A stretch of 64,000 nucleotides of DNA from Chitinophaga sp. YR573. Lineage in GTDB: Bacteria; Bacteroidota; Bacteroidia; Chitinophagales; Chitinophagaceae. This document shows positions 53,389 to 62,025 of the stretch, one piece after another. Position numbers and translations under genes: made by a program. The notes under the pieces are model-generated. The model was given only the letters and a program-made list of their open reading frames with translations, ran no database searches and was not told the origin of the DNA. Numbering within the stretch: position 1 is the stretch's first letter; each line of letters begins with the position of its first letter. The stretch is taken from the NCBI RefSeq assembly GCF_900110995.1, contig NZ_FOJF01000001.1, positions 513,199-577,198 of the forward strand, given 5' to 3'.

Positions 53389-53519
53389 TTTGGTTGATCA
53401 TTTAAACGTTATACGATGGTGTAGCATTAAGCTATTAAAACTGCTTTTCAATATAACTACAACGTAACATGCAAAACGGGTGAATGCTTAAAATGATTTT
53501 TTTTCGGGAGAGAGATAAA

Positions 53520-54623
53520 TTATTTAATGTACAGTTCATCACCAGATAACTGGTAAGTGATATGAGCTGTGGTTTGCAGATCGTTCAGGAAATCATTGAG
53601 TTTGTTCCTGTCCATCAGACCTGTAGTGGCTACGCCTGCAAATTTCTTTTCATCTAATATAATATGGATCCCGTAAAAGCGGGAGGCCAGCCCTACCAGT
53701 TCGGTTAAAGGCATGCTATGGAAGTAATAAACGCCATTCATCCAGGAGAGGACCTCTTCCTGGTCAAAGGGGTGGGTGGCGAATCCCCGGGCCGACCGGT
53801 AATCAGCTTTATAGCCGGGACGCAGGTCCTGACTCTCGCCATTGGCACTGCGGGCAATGACCCTGCCTTCAACCAGGGCGGTCTGTACATTGCCGGCTTC
53901 ATAAGTATTGACATTAAAGGCTGTTCCCAGCACTTCTACCTTCGTAAGGGGTGTATGCACGATAAAAGGGTGATCAGCGTCTTTAGCGACCTTAAAATAG
54001 GCTTCTCCATCAATATATACGTCCCTGGATGAACCAGAGAAATGGAAAGGGAAGCGTAAACGGGTGGCAGCGTTCAGCCATACTTCGGTCCCATCGGACA
54101 AAACGAGCTTATAGTTCTTACCGGCGGGGACCAGCAGGGTATTTTGTACAGTATCTGCGGAAGTATACTTTAACGTGTTACCACTGGTACTCAAAGTAGT
54201 ATTCCCAAGGGCGATAGTACCGGTAGTATCTAATGTAACGGATTGTCCGTTGCCGGTTAAGAGGCTTATCTGTGGTTTGCTGATCTTTTGCTGGGCTATC
54301 TGCGGTTTATTACTACTGCGTGGGAACAGGAAATAAGCTACTGCTATAAGTACAGCAGCAGCGGCCGCTACACTTTTCCAGGGGAACATCCGCTTTACGG
54401 GCTGCCGCTGTTTCAGCGCCTGTAAATCGGCCTGTGCATCTATCTTATTAAGGAATTCGTCTGTATTAAGGGAAATACTTTCTTTTTCCAGGGAAGACCA
54501 TATTTCCCTGAAGGCGGCATCTTCTGCCAGCATTTTATGTACATAACTTTCCTCTGCTGCAGATAAGTCACCTGTCAGCTTTTGTATGTATAACCTTAAA
54601 GCCTGTTCATACTGATGTTCCAA
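53520..54623 (-). CDS. FecR family anti-sigma factor, TTG start
   Basis: 367 residues. The start is TTG at 54621-54623, 2 bp after the sigma stop; no in-frame ATG is near. The cytoplasmic N-terminus (AEESYVHKMLAEDAAFREIW) is followed by one TM helix (SVAAAAAVLIAVAYFLFP). The periplasmic FecR domain shows as YKLVLSDGTEVWLNAATRLR, GEAYFKVAKDADHPFIVHTP, VEVLGTAFNVNTYE and TALVEGRV. The C-terminal DUF4974 region (PLTELVGLASRFYGIHIILD) would contact the STN domain of the SusC. Confidence 0.93.
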   Translation of the reverse strand: MEHQYEQALRLYIQKLTGDLSAAEESYVHKMLAEDAAFREIWSSLEKESISLNTDEFLNKIDAQADLQALKQRQPVKRMFPWKSVAAAAAVLIAVAYFLFPRSSNKPQIAQQKISKPQISLLTGNGQSVTLDTTGTIALGNTTLSTSGNTLKYTSADTVQNTLLVPAGKNYKLVLSDGTEVWLNAATRLRFPFHFSGSSRDVYIDGEAYFKVAKDADHPFIVHTPLTKVEVLGTAFNVNTYEAGNVQTALVEGRVIARSANGESQDLRPGYKADYRSARGFATHPFDQEEVLSWMNGVYYFHSMPLTELVGLASRFYGIHIILDEKKFAGVATTGLMDRNKLNDFLNDLQTTAHITYQLSGDELYIK

Positions 54624-54625
54624 GG

Positions 54626-55168
54626 TTAATGGTCTTTATTATTAAATGCGTGACGCAATACCTTCAATCCATTTTTGAGATGCGTTTTGAAGGAATTGAT
54701 ACTGATACCCATCTCATCTGCTGCTTCCTGGTACTTTTTGCCCTGCAAATATACCATTTGAATAGCTACTCTTTTTTGTCCGCCCATATCATTCAATGAG
54801 GCACGCAATTGTTTATAGTAATCAGGAATGGTATCTGTGTTAGTCGTGAAGGTATCTTCCTGCATATTCGAGAAGGTTTCCTGTTTTTCCAGGTATGCTT
54901 TCTGCTTCTTAATATAATTAAGACAGCGGTTCTTAACGGCTGTATGCAGGTATCCCTTTACATCTCCGTTAAAACCAAGATATAGTTTTTTATCCCATAT
55001 GTCGAGGAAGAACGTTTGAACAATATCCTTTGCTTCCTGCTCATTGTGCAGAAACCAATATGCATTCAGACATAACAACTTGTAGTACTTCAAAAAGAAA
55101 GTATCATACGCGGATATATCTCCTGCCTTTAATCGCTCAACCAGTTCTGTATCTGGATTGTGATTCAT
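54626..55168 (-). CDS. ECF RNA polymerase sigma factor of the PUL
   Basis: 180 residues. Region 2 shows as AYDTFFLKYYKLLCLNAYWF, EAKDIVQTFFLDIWDK and GYLHTAVKNRCLNYIKKQK. Region 4 shows as MGGQKRVAIQMVYLQGKKY and EAADEMGISINSFKTHLKNG. It is the first gene of the sigma/FecR pair and would activate the SusCD operon once FecR is released. The region upstream (55169-55436) is AT-rich and holds a palindrome. Confidence 0.93.
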   Translation of the reverse strand: MNHNPDTELVERLKAGDISAYDTFFLKYYKLLCLNAYWFLHNEQEAKDIVQTFFLDIWDKKLYLGFNGDVKGYLHTAVKNRCLNYIKKQKAYLEKQETFSNMQEDTFTTNTDTIPDYYKQLRASLNDMGGQKRVAIQMVYLQGKKYQEAADEMGISINSFKTHLKNGLKVLRHAFNNKDH

Positions 55169-55368
55169 GGAACAAGAATATCGTGATATATTATAATAAA
55201 TTACAGGTACATCGGACCTTTGGTTGATTAGCTGCTTTGATTAATTTTGGCTTAGGTGAAATCAGTCCCCTATTGATTATCAAATTAATCATTAAAAATT
55301 AATTATTATAATTATTTTTTCAGGGACATTAAAATCTCATACGATTTACCCGGGAGGCAATACGATCC

Positions 55369-55393
55369 TGAAACAGGCAAATCGCCTGTTTCA
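55369..55393. promoter_or_regulatory. Perfect 10-bp palindrome between the small TM gene and the PUL sigma gene
   Basis: TGAAACAGGC (55369-55378) and GCCTGTTTCA (55384-55393) around a 5-nt loop. No T-run follows in either direction, so this is either a weak terminator for the LytS/LytR operon or an operator. Confidence 0.45.
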
Positions 55394-55436
55394 TAAATAA
55401 ATTGGGGTTTTGAAAGATAGCAGGAATAGTGCTCCG

Positions 55437-55640
55437 TTATTTCCGGCGCGGCAGCTTAACAGTTGTATCCCGCACCAATGCCAGTGCGGGCGCGGAATCA
55501 GCGTTGCGTTGAAGATCACGGTCAATCCGTGTCTGCACCTGCGTATCCAGCCCTGTTGTTGTTTTGTTGTCTTTTTTCAGATAGGAAGCGGCAAACAGTA
55601 CCACTCCTACGAATAACATGTGCAATAACGCTTCTTTCAT
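55437..55640 (-). CDS. Small single-TM protein translationally coupled to LytTR regulator
   Basis: 67 residues: MKEALLHMLFVGVVLFAASY forms one helix, followed by a basic and polar tail (LKKDNKTTTG, then VKLPRRK). The start overlaps the regulator's stop (ATGA). The coupling and gene order (kinase, regulator, small TM protein) argue that it is real and may modulate the kinase or its membrane target. No family recognised. Confidence 0.65.
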   Translation of the reverse strand: MKEALLHMLFVGVVLFAASYLKKDNKTTTGLDTQVQTRIDRDLQRNADSAPALALVRDTTVKLPRRK

Positions 55641-56335
55641 AACTGCGTGTAGTACTTTAAAAAATTCTGCTCATAATTTGCTCCGATGATTACTTCTTCC
55701 CCGTTAATTGTGAGAATCCTGTTTTGTAACCCATCTATTTTACTAAGAGAAACAATGTACGATCGGTGTATACGTATAAAATGATTTGTAGGTAATTGTG
55801 CTAAGATATCATCCAGTGTAAGCCTGGTCGTTATAGGTTGTTGCCTTTTTAAATGAATCTTCAGGTAGTCATCCAATCCTTCGATAAAAAGAATATCCGA
55901 TAATGCTATTTGTAACAGACTGTAACCGGAATGTACGACTAAATATCCTTCTAACCCAGTGTCCGCACTTTTCTGCAATAAATCGAACTGGTGTTTTGCC
56001 TTCATAGCCGCCTGTAAAAACCGGGGGTATTGAAACGGTTTTAGCAGATAATCAGCGGCTTTCATATTAAAACCTTCTACCGCATATTCGCTGTAAGCCG
56101 TTGTAAAAATTACCATCGCCTTCCTGGATAAAGACTGATAAAAGTCGATTCCCGAAATAGCCGGCATATGAATATCGAGAAACAGCAAATCTACTACATG
56201 TTTCTCCAGGTATTTAAGCGCTTCCGCTGTACTGGTAAATACCCGTTCCAGGCTAATCAGATCTGTTCTGCTACAATAACACTCAAGTACCTGTAATGCA
56301 GGTGGTTCATCATCTATTGCAATTGCCTTTATCAT
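55637..56335 (-). CDS. LytTR family response regulator
   Basis: 232 residues. The receiver domain has acidic residues in AIDDEPPALQVLE, the phospho-acceptor D54 in LLFLDIHMPAISG, and the lysine in ADYLLKPF. The LytTR DNA-binding domain follows (YSLLQIALSDILFIEGLDDY, HFIRIHRSYIVSLSKI). It overlaps the kinase gene by 4 bp and works with it as a two-component system; target genes cannot be named. Confidence 0.95.
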   Translation of the reverse strand: MIKAIAIDDEPPALQVLECYCSRTDLISLERVFTSTAEALKYLEKHVVDLLFLDIHMPAISGIDFYQSLSRKAMVIFTTAYSEYAVEGFNMKAADYLLKPFQYPRFLQAAMKAKHQFDLLQKSADTGLEGYLVVHSGYSLLQIALSDILFIEGLDDYLKIHLKRQQPITTRLTLDDILAQLPTNHFIRIHRSYIVSLSKIDGLQNRILTINGEEVIIGANYEQNFLKYYTQL

Positions 56336-57372
56336 GTCAGATGCATTATTAAGTTCACTGAAAAATTAATATCATTGTCCACTATCTGTAATTCATGTCT
56401 GGAAGGATATAACAGCTGCAGGCGTTTTTTCGTATTCCCCACTCCTATCCCATCTCCATCCACAGGCGCTTTTGTCACCTTTTTATTAGCAACATATAAA
56501 CTGAATATATTCTGTTTCAATTCTAGTTTAATCGTAATTACAGATGTCTTATCAGGATTTACCCCATACTTAAACGCGTTCTCTATAAAAGAGATGATAA
56601 TCAGCGGAGCTATCATTTTATCTCCGGGAGCTACATCCACTTCATACATAATATCGACTGTCCTGCCCAGACGGGATTGTTGTAAAGCGATGTAATTATT
56701 GAGATAAGCCAGCTCCTTTCTCAGCAGCACTTCATGTTTATCTGCGTCTTTAATAATATACCGCATCAGCTCCGACAACTCAACGATGGCATCAGGCGCC
56801 CCATCGTCTTTAGCCAGGGCCAGGGAATAAATGCTATTCAGTGTATTGAATAAAAAGTGAGGATTGATCTGTGCTTTCAGATGGGAGAGTTCATCGTTAT
56901 AACGGGCCGTTTCAGCCTGAAACCAGCGCTCTCTTACCCTCAGCAGGACTGAAGTGAGCATCACGATGATAAAGAGGAAAATATGATGCCGGATCTCCTG
57001 GGTGAAATGATTACCTCTTGGAGAGGGAGGCATCCCATCTACCAAACCAGTATGTATGGGCAGTGGGGGGCTGTTCCAGGGTATACGCCCTGTCAAAAGG
57101 GAAGGTAGTAAGCAGATGAGCAGCAATGCCGTAACAATGCAAAACGTATAGACGATGTATTTTTTCTTAAAATAAAATGCAGGGATGAACAGGTAATAGT
57201 TGAGATAAAAAACGGATAACATCAGGAAATTTCCTATAAAATCCCGGATGGTAGGACGTGACAGAAAGCCTATCTCTTCAGGTGGCCTTGGAGATAATAA
57301 TAATGGTAATAAGAGGAACGCGATGCTCCCCAATACATGGTATCGTAAATATTTGCCCCCCTTTTTGAACAT
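56332..57372 (-). CDS. LytS-type sensor histidine kinase
   Basis: 346 residues from ATG 57370-57372 (a TTG four codons earlier is possible). Four TM helices occupy the N-terminal 145 residues (GSIAFLLLPLLL, IRDFIGNFLMLSVFYLNYY, IVYTFCIVTALLLICLL, HIFLFIIVMLTSVLL). A His_kinase domain follows with H172 in KAQINPHFLFNTLNSIYSLA, and an HATPase with IISFIENAFKYGV and GDGIGVGNTKKRLQ. It is the usual Bacteroidota 2TM/4TM LytS relative. It begins an operon of kinase, regulator and small TM protein. Confidence 0.94.
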   Translation of the reverse strand: MFKKGGKYLRYHVLGSIAFLLLPLLLSPRPPEEIGFLSRPTIRDFIGNFLMLSVFYLNYYLFIPAFYFKKKYIVYTFCIVTALLLICLLPSLLTGRIPWNSPPLPIHTGLVDGMPPSPRGNHFTQEIRHHIFLFIIVMLTSVLLRVRERWFQAETARYNDELSHLKAQINPHFLFNTLNSIYSLALAKDDGAPDAIVELSELMRYIIKDADKHEVLLRKELAYLNNYIALQQSRLGRTVDIMYEVDVAPGDKMIAPLIIISFIENAFKYGVNPDKTSVITIKLELKQNIFSLYVANKKVTKAPVDGDGIGVGNTKKRLQLLYPSRHELQIVDNDINFSVNLIMHLT

Positions 57373-57457
57373 ATGCCCCCGCAACTTCCGGCTTTTTCAT
57401 TTTGAAAACAAACAAATGAGGCGAACAGTTCGTTTTTAGAGGCAAAACGCCGGACAA

Positions 57458-58072
57458 TTACTTGTCCGGCTCATTAAATTCTGCAATCAGTAACTCCAGT
57501 TCCTGCATTCTCTTCCCAAATCTTTTATGCAGGTACCATACGTTCAAATAATAAAAGCATGTACCGGACAGCAGGATCGCACCCAGCAGCCAGTATAAAG
57601 GGATCTTCTGGCTGGCTATAAGAAATACAGTTAACATACCTGTAGCCCCTGTTGTAGAGATCCAGAGATATACCTGTAATGTCCATCTTGTCTTTTTATA
57701 CAAAACTGTTACGTAATCCCTGATACCGGTCGCTTTTTGTAAAAAAGAAATCTGTAAGAGTCTTACAAACAAAAGCATACTGGCCATACAATATAACATC
57801 CCTGCTAAACATACCTGGGTATAAAGCTTTAGAAACTTAGCCAGTTTCGGAGTGTCAAAAAAGTATTTTGCGCCCCAGATATATATAAAGAAAACACCTA
57901 TGCAAATAAGGCAAATCAGGATCTCTTTTCTAAATGAAGACAATAACCTGGATTTACTGGTAACCAAACGCGCATCAATCATGTCACTTACAGCTATTTC
58001 AGACAGGGGCTCATTTTCAAACCTGGCAGCAGCGCCTCTCAGCAGAGATTCAAAATCATTCTTCTGTTCCAT
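57458..58072 (-). CDS. Four-TM protein coupled to an ECF sigma factor, possible anti-sigma
   Basis: 204 residues with about four hydrophobic helices (ILICLICIGVFFIYIWG, VCLAGMLYCMASMLLFV, WISTTGATGMLTVFLIA, WLLGAILLSGTCFYYLNVW) and a cytoplasmic N-terminal region of about 45 residues (FESLLRGAAARFENEPLSE). The start overlaps the sigma stop (TAATG). No known anti-sigma family is recognised, but position and topology fit one. Confidence 0.75.
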   Translation of the reverse strand: MEQKNDFESLLRGAAARFENEPLSEIAVSDMIDARLVTSKSRLLSSFRKEILICLICIGVFFIYIWGAKYFFDTPKLAKFLKLYTQVCLAGMLYCMASMLLFVRLLQISFLQKATGIRDYVTVLYKKTRWTLQVYLWISTTGATGMLTVFLIASQKIPLYWLLGAILLSGTCFYYLNVWYLHKRFGKRMQELELLIAEFNEPDK

Positions 58073-58566
58073 TACTGTTGAATTTTAGCAGAGGTGATCA
58101 GATCTTTTTTCATTTTCTGTTTGATGCGGTTCAGCTTTACACCAACATTCCCTTCAGATTCCCCGGTAATTTCTGCGATTTCCCGGTAACTGATGCCTTC
58201 AATGTATAGCAGTATCAACGCCTTTTCTGCTTGTTTAAGGGACCGGATCATATCCCACAGCAGGCGTTCCTGTTCCGCACGTTCACTGTTATCATCTATA
58301 TGTTGCATGGAAGCTACCACTTTGAAATGCTTATCCCTGGTGGCGGATTTACGGATATGCGTTAATGCGGTGTTAAGAGCTACCTGGTACATCCAGGTTG
58401 AGACTTTGCTCTGGAACTTAAACCGGGGAAAAGATAACCACAACTGTAACCAGATCTCCTGCAACAGGTCTTCTTTATCCTCTTTATACTCAGCATAGAT
58501 ATTGACAACTTTATAGATGATTCCCTGGTGTGGCATAGTGTGATCCAGAAATTCAGCTTTAGTCAT
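58072..58566 (-). CDS. ECF RNA polymerase sigma factor
   Basis: 164 residues from ATG 58564-58566, overlapping the TraB-like stop by 8 bp; a TTG three codons earlier is possible. Region 2 shows as YAEYKEDKEDLLQEIWLQLW, STWMYQVALNTALTHIRKS. Region 4 shows as LKQAEKALILLYIEGISYRE and IAEITGESEGNVGVKLNRIK. Genes on both sides overlap it, so it belongs to a three-gene operon with a TraB-like lipid/protease-like protein and a 4-TM protein. Confidence 0.92.
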   Translation of the reverse strand: MTKAEFLDHTMPHQGIIYKVVNIYAEYKEDKEDLLQEIWLQLWLSFPRFKFQSKVSTWMYQVALNTALTHIRKSATRDKHFKVVASMQHIDDNSERAEQERLLWDMIRSLKQAEKALILLYIEGISYREIAEITGESEGNVGVKLNRIKQKMKKDLITSAKIQQ

Positions 58567-59455
58567 TCTTCTCAAAATTAAAAGGGATGTTTTTCAGTGT
58601 ATATCCTTTCTTTTCCAGTAATGCGATCACACCTGTTTTATCTCCCAGATGCATGGCACCCATGCAAAACAATACTGGCTCTTTACCCAGTAAAGGAGCG
58701 ATCCTGTCTGCCATCACAACATTCCTTTTTACCAGCAGATACTCGTTAAAATTGGCATCTACCATCGCACCTTCGCTCAGGTCTTTCATTAAGTTTTCAA
58801 TATCCTGTTTAGTATAGACGGCAGTCAGTTTGGCCAGACTTTCCTTTGGAGAAACATCTTTCAGAATGGCATCTTTTAACATTTGTACCTGTGCAGGAAT
58901 GCTGATCGTATTCAGTGCGTCCATTTCCTCTTTCACGGTTTCCAATCCGCCTACTGAATCTTTCTTTGCGATAGCAGCCTTATACAGCTCCATATCTATA
59001 GACGGCGTTTTACCATCACCTCCTGCTATGATACTCCACAAAAGAATGGGTTTTATGGCATATGCCTTATCGCCCAGCATCTGCAATATGGGGGAAGAGG
59101 CCAGTAATGGTTTCAGCTTTGCCAGTGAAGGTGCATCCAGCAGTTTATCAATGAATTGTGTACTATCAGTGATGTACATAGCATTCATCATTTCAGCAGC
59201 ATCAATATGACCAAAATCCAGTTCAAAGAATACCTTTTTTACTTTATCAAGAATGGCGAAAGGAGCGGCAGGTAAACGGTATACGGATGTATCGTACATA
59301 TGAATAGTCCCATACAAATAGGCAGGATGCGTCATCCCTTTACCAGAGATCTCCCACAGGAGCCCTTTTTTCTGCTGGGCAAAGGAAGTAGCAAAACCAG
59401 TTATAATAAGAGCTATACAGATAACAATGGTTTTGAGACAGATATATGTTTTCAT
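58559..59455 (-). CDS. TraB/GumN family exported protein
   Basis: 298 residues with a signal peptide (KTIVICIALIITGFATSFA). TraB/GumN marks are YLYGTIHMYDTSVYRLP, KKVFFELDFGHID and the C-terminal VLFCMGAMHLGDKTGVI, with conserved GxxH motifs at both ends. The superfamily (TIKI, EreA, TraB) contains metal-dependent hydrolases acting on peptides or lactones. Here the protein is exported and heads an operon with an ECF sigma factor, so it may act in envelope stress. Compare DUF5682 at 28226, which seems to share this fold in the cytoplasm. Confidence 0.92.
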   Translation of the reverse strand: MKTYICLKTIVICIALIITGFATSFAQQKKGLLWEISGKGMTHPAYLYGTIHMYDTSVYRLPAAPFAILDKVKKVFFELDFGHIDAAEMMNAMYITDSTQFIDKLLDAPSLAKLKPLLASSPILQMLGDKAYAIKPILLWSIIAGGDGKTPSIDMELYKAAIAKKDSVGGLETVKEEMDALNTISIPAQVQMLKDAILKDVSPKESLAKLTAVYTKQDIENLMKDLSEGAMVDANFNEYLLVKRNVVMADRIAPLLGKEPVLFCMGAMHLGDKTGVIALLEKKGYTLKNIPFNFEKND

Positions 59456-59863
59456 GTTGAAAGTGTTTATTCATTAGTATTCCTACCTGCCCGAAACTTA
59501 CACTTATTTTAAGAATTTATTTTAAAAAGGCCAGCCTTATAAGATCAATGTCTTATATACCATTCCGTATATACTGCCGGTACTCTCTCCCTGCTAAAAG
59601 ATGTAATTACAACAGATATAAGCCCTATATAAGCCCCCTCTAAATAAGGTCGGCTTGTATAGGGCTTGTAGAGGACTATGAGGGGGCTTATATAGGGCTT
59701 ATACCCCTGGGAGAGTTGAATATCAATATCTTATGACTACCTATTACTATACACTTGCAATATACCAGACCTGTTTTTCAGCAAATTAAGTATATACAAA
59801 AAACAACATCATTCCTTTTAGGAACAAGATTTTAACAAAGAGAGAAGGAAAGGGGGCTAATAA
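59456..59863. other. 408-bp gene-free region holding a large palindrome
   Basis: No gene is seen. The left part, next to 59455, must hold the promoter of the TraB-like operon. The middle is dominated by a 24-bp perfect inverted repeat with a related spacer (separate entry). The right part is AT-rich. Confidence 0.7.
59617..59703. repeat. Perfect 24-bp inverted repeat with self-similar spacer
   Basis: The arm at 59617-59640 is the exact complement of 59680-59703. The 39-nt spacer contains a third, imperfect copy of the arm word (GGCTTGTATAGGGCTTGTAG against GGCTTATATAGGGCTTATA). Short outer arms (CTCTCCC near 59585 and GGGAGAG near 59710) extend the symmetry. No T-run follows. It may be a cruciform-forming site, a recombination target or a structured RNA. 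Confidence 0.85.
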
Positions 59864-60256
59864 TTAATCACAGGAAGTGATTATTTTATAATCCTGGTAA
59901 GTTTTACCTGCACCGTATTCTGCATAGATAATGGCAGAAGTAGAAGTACCTGCGGGGATATACGTTTGTGTAAGACCAATATGTGTTTCGTATTGTGCAC
60001 CATCGGTAGTTGTAATGAGAATCTTCATATTCACCAGTTTGGCTCCTTTACTCACATCATAATTTTTTGAAGAGGTATTCTTTACATCCAGTGCAACGAA
60101 TATACTATGCGCACTCACATAGTCGATAAAATCGGTTTGCGTTAATGTAATGTTGTCTGCAAAACAAGATCCTGGTACCGGGGATGTATCATCCTTTTTA
60201 CAGGCAATTAATAACGTGAGGGCAAATACGCTATACAGGATAAATCTTGCTGGCAT
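59864..60256 (-). CDS. Lipoprotein of unknown function
   Basis: 130 residues from ATG 60254-60256 (a TTG seven codons earlier is possible). The lipobox is TLLIACKKD. The mature part looks like an all-beta, Ig-like domain: DYVSAHSIFVALDVKNTSSK, VNMKILITTTDGAQYE and STSAIIYAEYGAGKTYQ. Two cysteines (in PGSCFAD and the final ITSCD) may form a disulfide. It stands alone with no clear partner. Confidence 0.72.
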   Translation of the reverse strand: MPARFILYSVFALTLLIACKKDDTSPVPGSCFADNITLTQTDFIDYVSAHSIFVALDVKNTSSKNYDVSKGAKLVNMKILITTTDGAQYETHIGLTQTYIPAGTSTSAIIYAEYGAGKTYQDYKIITSCD

Positions 60257-60611
60257 TTCTGATTTTAAGTTTGGCAATCGACAATTAGTATTTTCGAATT
60301 ACCTAATATTAAAAATTATGCCAATAATGGCCAGAACTGTTTAGTAGGTTGAGTATCAGCACTCACAAAATTATCAGGTTTTGGGGAAAGTGTTGTCTTT
60401 AATAGCTATCAGAAAGATATATTTAAATATCTTAAAGTATCCGGCTACGTTATATAACATTTGAATTGAATACGTATATCTACGCATGAAAATACGCGTT
60501 ACTACTCTTTCCTGTTCTATGGATGCGTTGTAATTTGCACACTCAATGGACAGGGATTTCATTTTCACAGGTTTCACTTCCACAAGAGTGGAACCTGTAA
60601 AATGAAATATT
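60257..60611. other. 355-bp region between rtcB and the lipoprotein gene
   Basis: No gene is supported. It contains the strong hairpin after rtcB (60556-60608) and an AT-rich stretch that should hold the lipoprotein promoter. A possible 86-codon frame here is rejected because it is largely formed by the hairpin. Confidence 0.6.
60556..60608 (-). terminator. Long hairpin directly after the rtcB stop
   Basis: Arms 60556-60577 and 60588-60608 form about 21 bp with one bulge and one G-U pair around a 10-nt loop, starting 3 nt after the rtcB stop codon. The lower stem contains T-rich and A-rich faces, so it can act as a bidirectional terminator; it may also protect the 3' end. Confidence 0.75.
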
Positions 60612-62021
60612 TTAATCCTCTTTACTTCCGTCATCTGCCATTCTCACGATACGTGGCTGAAACTTCGCTACTATATCTACCAGATCTTTCTGTGCACCCA
60701 TTACCATATTGATGTCTTTGTATGCCATTGGCGCTTCATCCAGTCCGGCCCCTATCAGCGTCACTTTATTTTCTTTCAGTATCGCAGACATCTCCTGTTT
60801 TGTGATGTTGTTGATAGCTTTAGTACGGCTCATCTGTCTACCCGCACCATGAGATGCCGAATTAATCGCATTTTCAAGCCCTTTTCCGCGCACTAAGAAC
60901 CCCGGTGCTGTCATAGACCCCGGAATGATCCCCATCACCCCTTTTCCGGCCGGAGTAGCCCCTTTTCTATGTACGATCACCTCTTCTCCTCCCCATTTCT
61001 CTTTCCAGGCAAAATTATGGTGGTTTTCCACTTTTGCCAGCAGTGCTCCACCAATGGCTTTTGCCAGTTTCTGGTGGATGATATCATGACAGGCAGAAGC
61101 GTAATCCCCGGCCAGGTTCATGGCCAGCCAGTATTCCTGTCCGACTTCGGAGTTCATATCCAGGTAAGCCAGGTTCACAGCATGCTGTGGCAGTTTACAG
61201 ATATCCTTTGCGATCCTTGTATAATGCCCGGCAATCTGCGCTCCCATACCACGTGAACCGGAATGTGTCAATAACGCTACATAACTTCCCTTATCGATAT
61301 TTAACACTTCATCACGTTCAGAGAACTCCACTACCCCCCATTCCACAAAGTGGTTACCACCCCCGGAAGTACCGAGTTGTGAATAGGCTTTATCTTTCAG
61401 CTGACTGATGAACTGCGTCATATTGAATGTATCATTATCCAGTACTGCATGCTGGGCACGTTCATCCTTTAAATACCCATGACCTGCACCAAACTTTGTA
61501 TGGGCGATCAGCTCACGTTTGTATTTATCATGGTTTTCATCGAAATGTGTTGCCGGAATATCGAAGATCGATAATGCCATACGACAACCGATATCTACAC
61601 CTACACCATAAGGAATCACCGCGTTATGCGTAGCCAGTACCCCACCTATCGGTAAACCATATCCCTGATGTGCATCCGGCATTAAGGCACCGGCCTTTGA
61701 AACAGGTAATGCCATAGCAACTCCCATCTGCGTTTTTGCACCTTCATCAATATTATCAGCTCCATAGATGGCGAACTTCTCAGGCTGCTCTTTCAATACA
61801 ATTATATCGGATACTTTTCTATCTTCCAGGATCATATCACGCAACTCATTCAGTTCACCATCGTACTCATCGTCCAGCACAGCCGTCAACATTGATAATA
61901 CAACATCAACATCCATATCCTGCAATAACTGTTCTGCTACTGACAACGCCTTCCCCAATATCTTTCCTTCTGTGTATCCTGCAGACATTAAATCCTTTGC
62001 TGTTATTTTGTTCGTTTTCAT
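60612..62021 (-). CDS. rtcB: RNA-splicing ligase RtcB family
   Basis: 469 residues. The RtcB active-site blocks are all present: PYGVGVDIGCRMALSIFD (Cys metal ligand), HTKFGAGHGYL, LGTSGGGNHFVEWG, LTHSGSRGMGAQIA, ENHHNFAWKEKWGGE, VHRKGATPAGKGV, IIPGSMTAPGFLVRG and ASHGAGRQMSRTKA. RtcB joins 2',3'-cyclic phosphate or 3'-phosphate RNA ends to 5'-OH ends using GTP and Mn2+. The N-terminal 90 residues are longer than in the minimal family. No archease, RtcA or RtcR gene is adjacent; the neighbour is a divergent SDR gene. Confidence 0.94.
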   Translation of the reverse strand: MKTNKITAKDLMSAGYTEGKILGKALSVAEQLLQDMDVDVVLSMLTAVLDDEYDGELNELRDMILEDRKVSDIIVLKEQPEKFAIYGADNIDEGAKTQMGVAMALPVSKAGALMPDAHQGYGLPIGGVLATHNAVIPYGVGVDIGCRMALSIFDIPATHFDENHDKYKRELIAHTKFGAGHGYLKDERAQHAVLDNDTFNMTQFISQLKDKAYSQLGTSGGGNHFVEWGVVEFSERDEVLNIDKGSYVALLTHSGSRGMGAQIAGHYTRIAKDICKLPQHAVNLAYLDMNSEVGQEYWLAMNLAGDYASACHDIIHQKLAKAIGGALLAKVENHHNFAWKEKWGGEEVIVHRKGATPAGKGVMGIIPGSMTAPGFLVRGKGLENAINSASHGAGRQMSRTKAINNITKQEMSAILKENKVTLIGAGLDEAPMAYKDINMVMGAQKDLVDIVAKFQPRIVRMADDGSKED

Positions 62022-62025
62022 GTTA

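Noticed and set aside
55369..55393. Palindrome called as intrinsic terminator
   Set aside because: No T-run on either side; kept only as a regulatory candidate.
60374..60634. 86-codon minus-strand frame between rtcB and the lipoprotein gene
   Set aside because: It overlaps the rtcB end and its first part is formed by the long hairpin at 60556-60608; composition is not protein-like.
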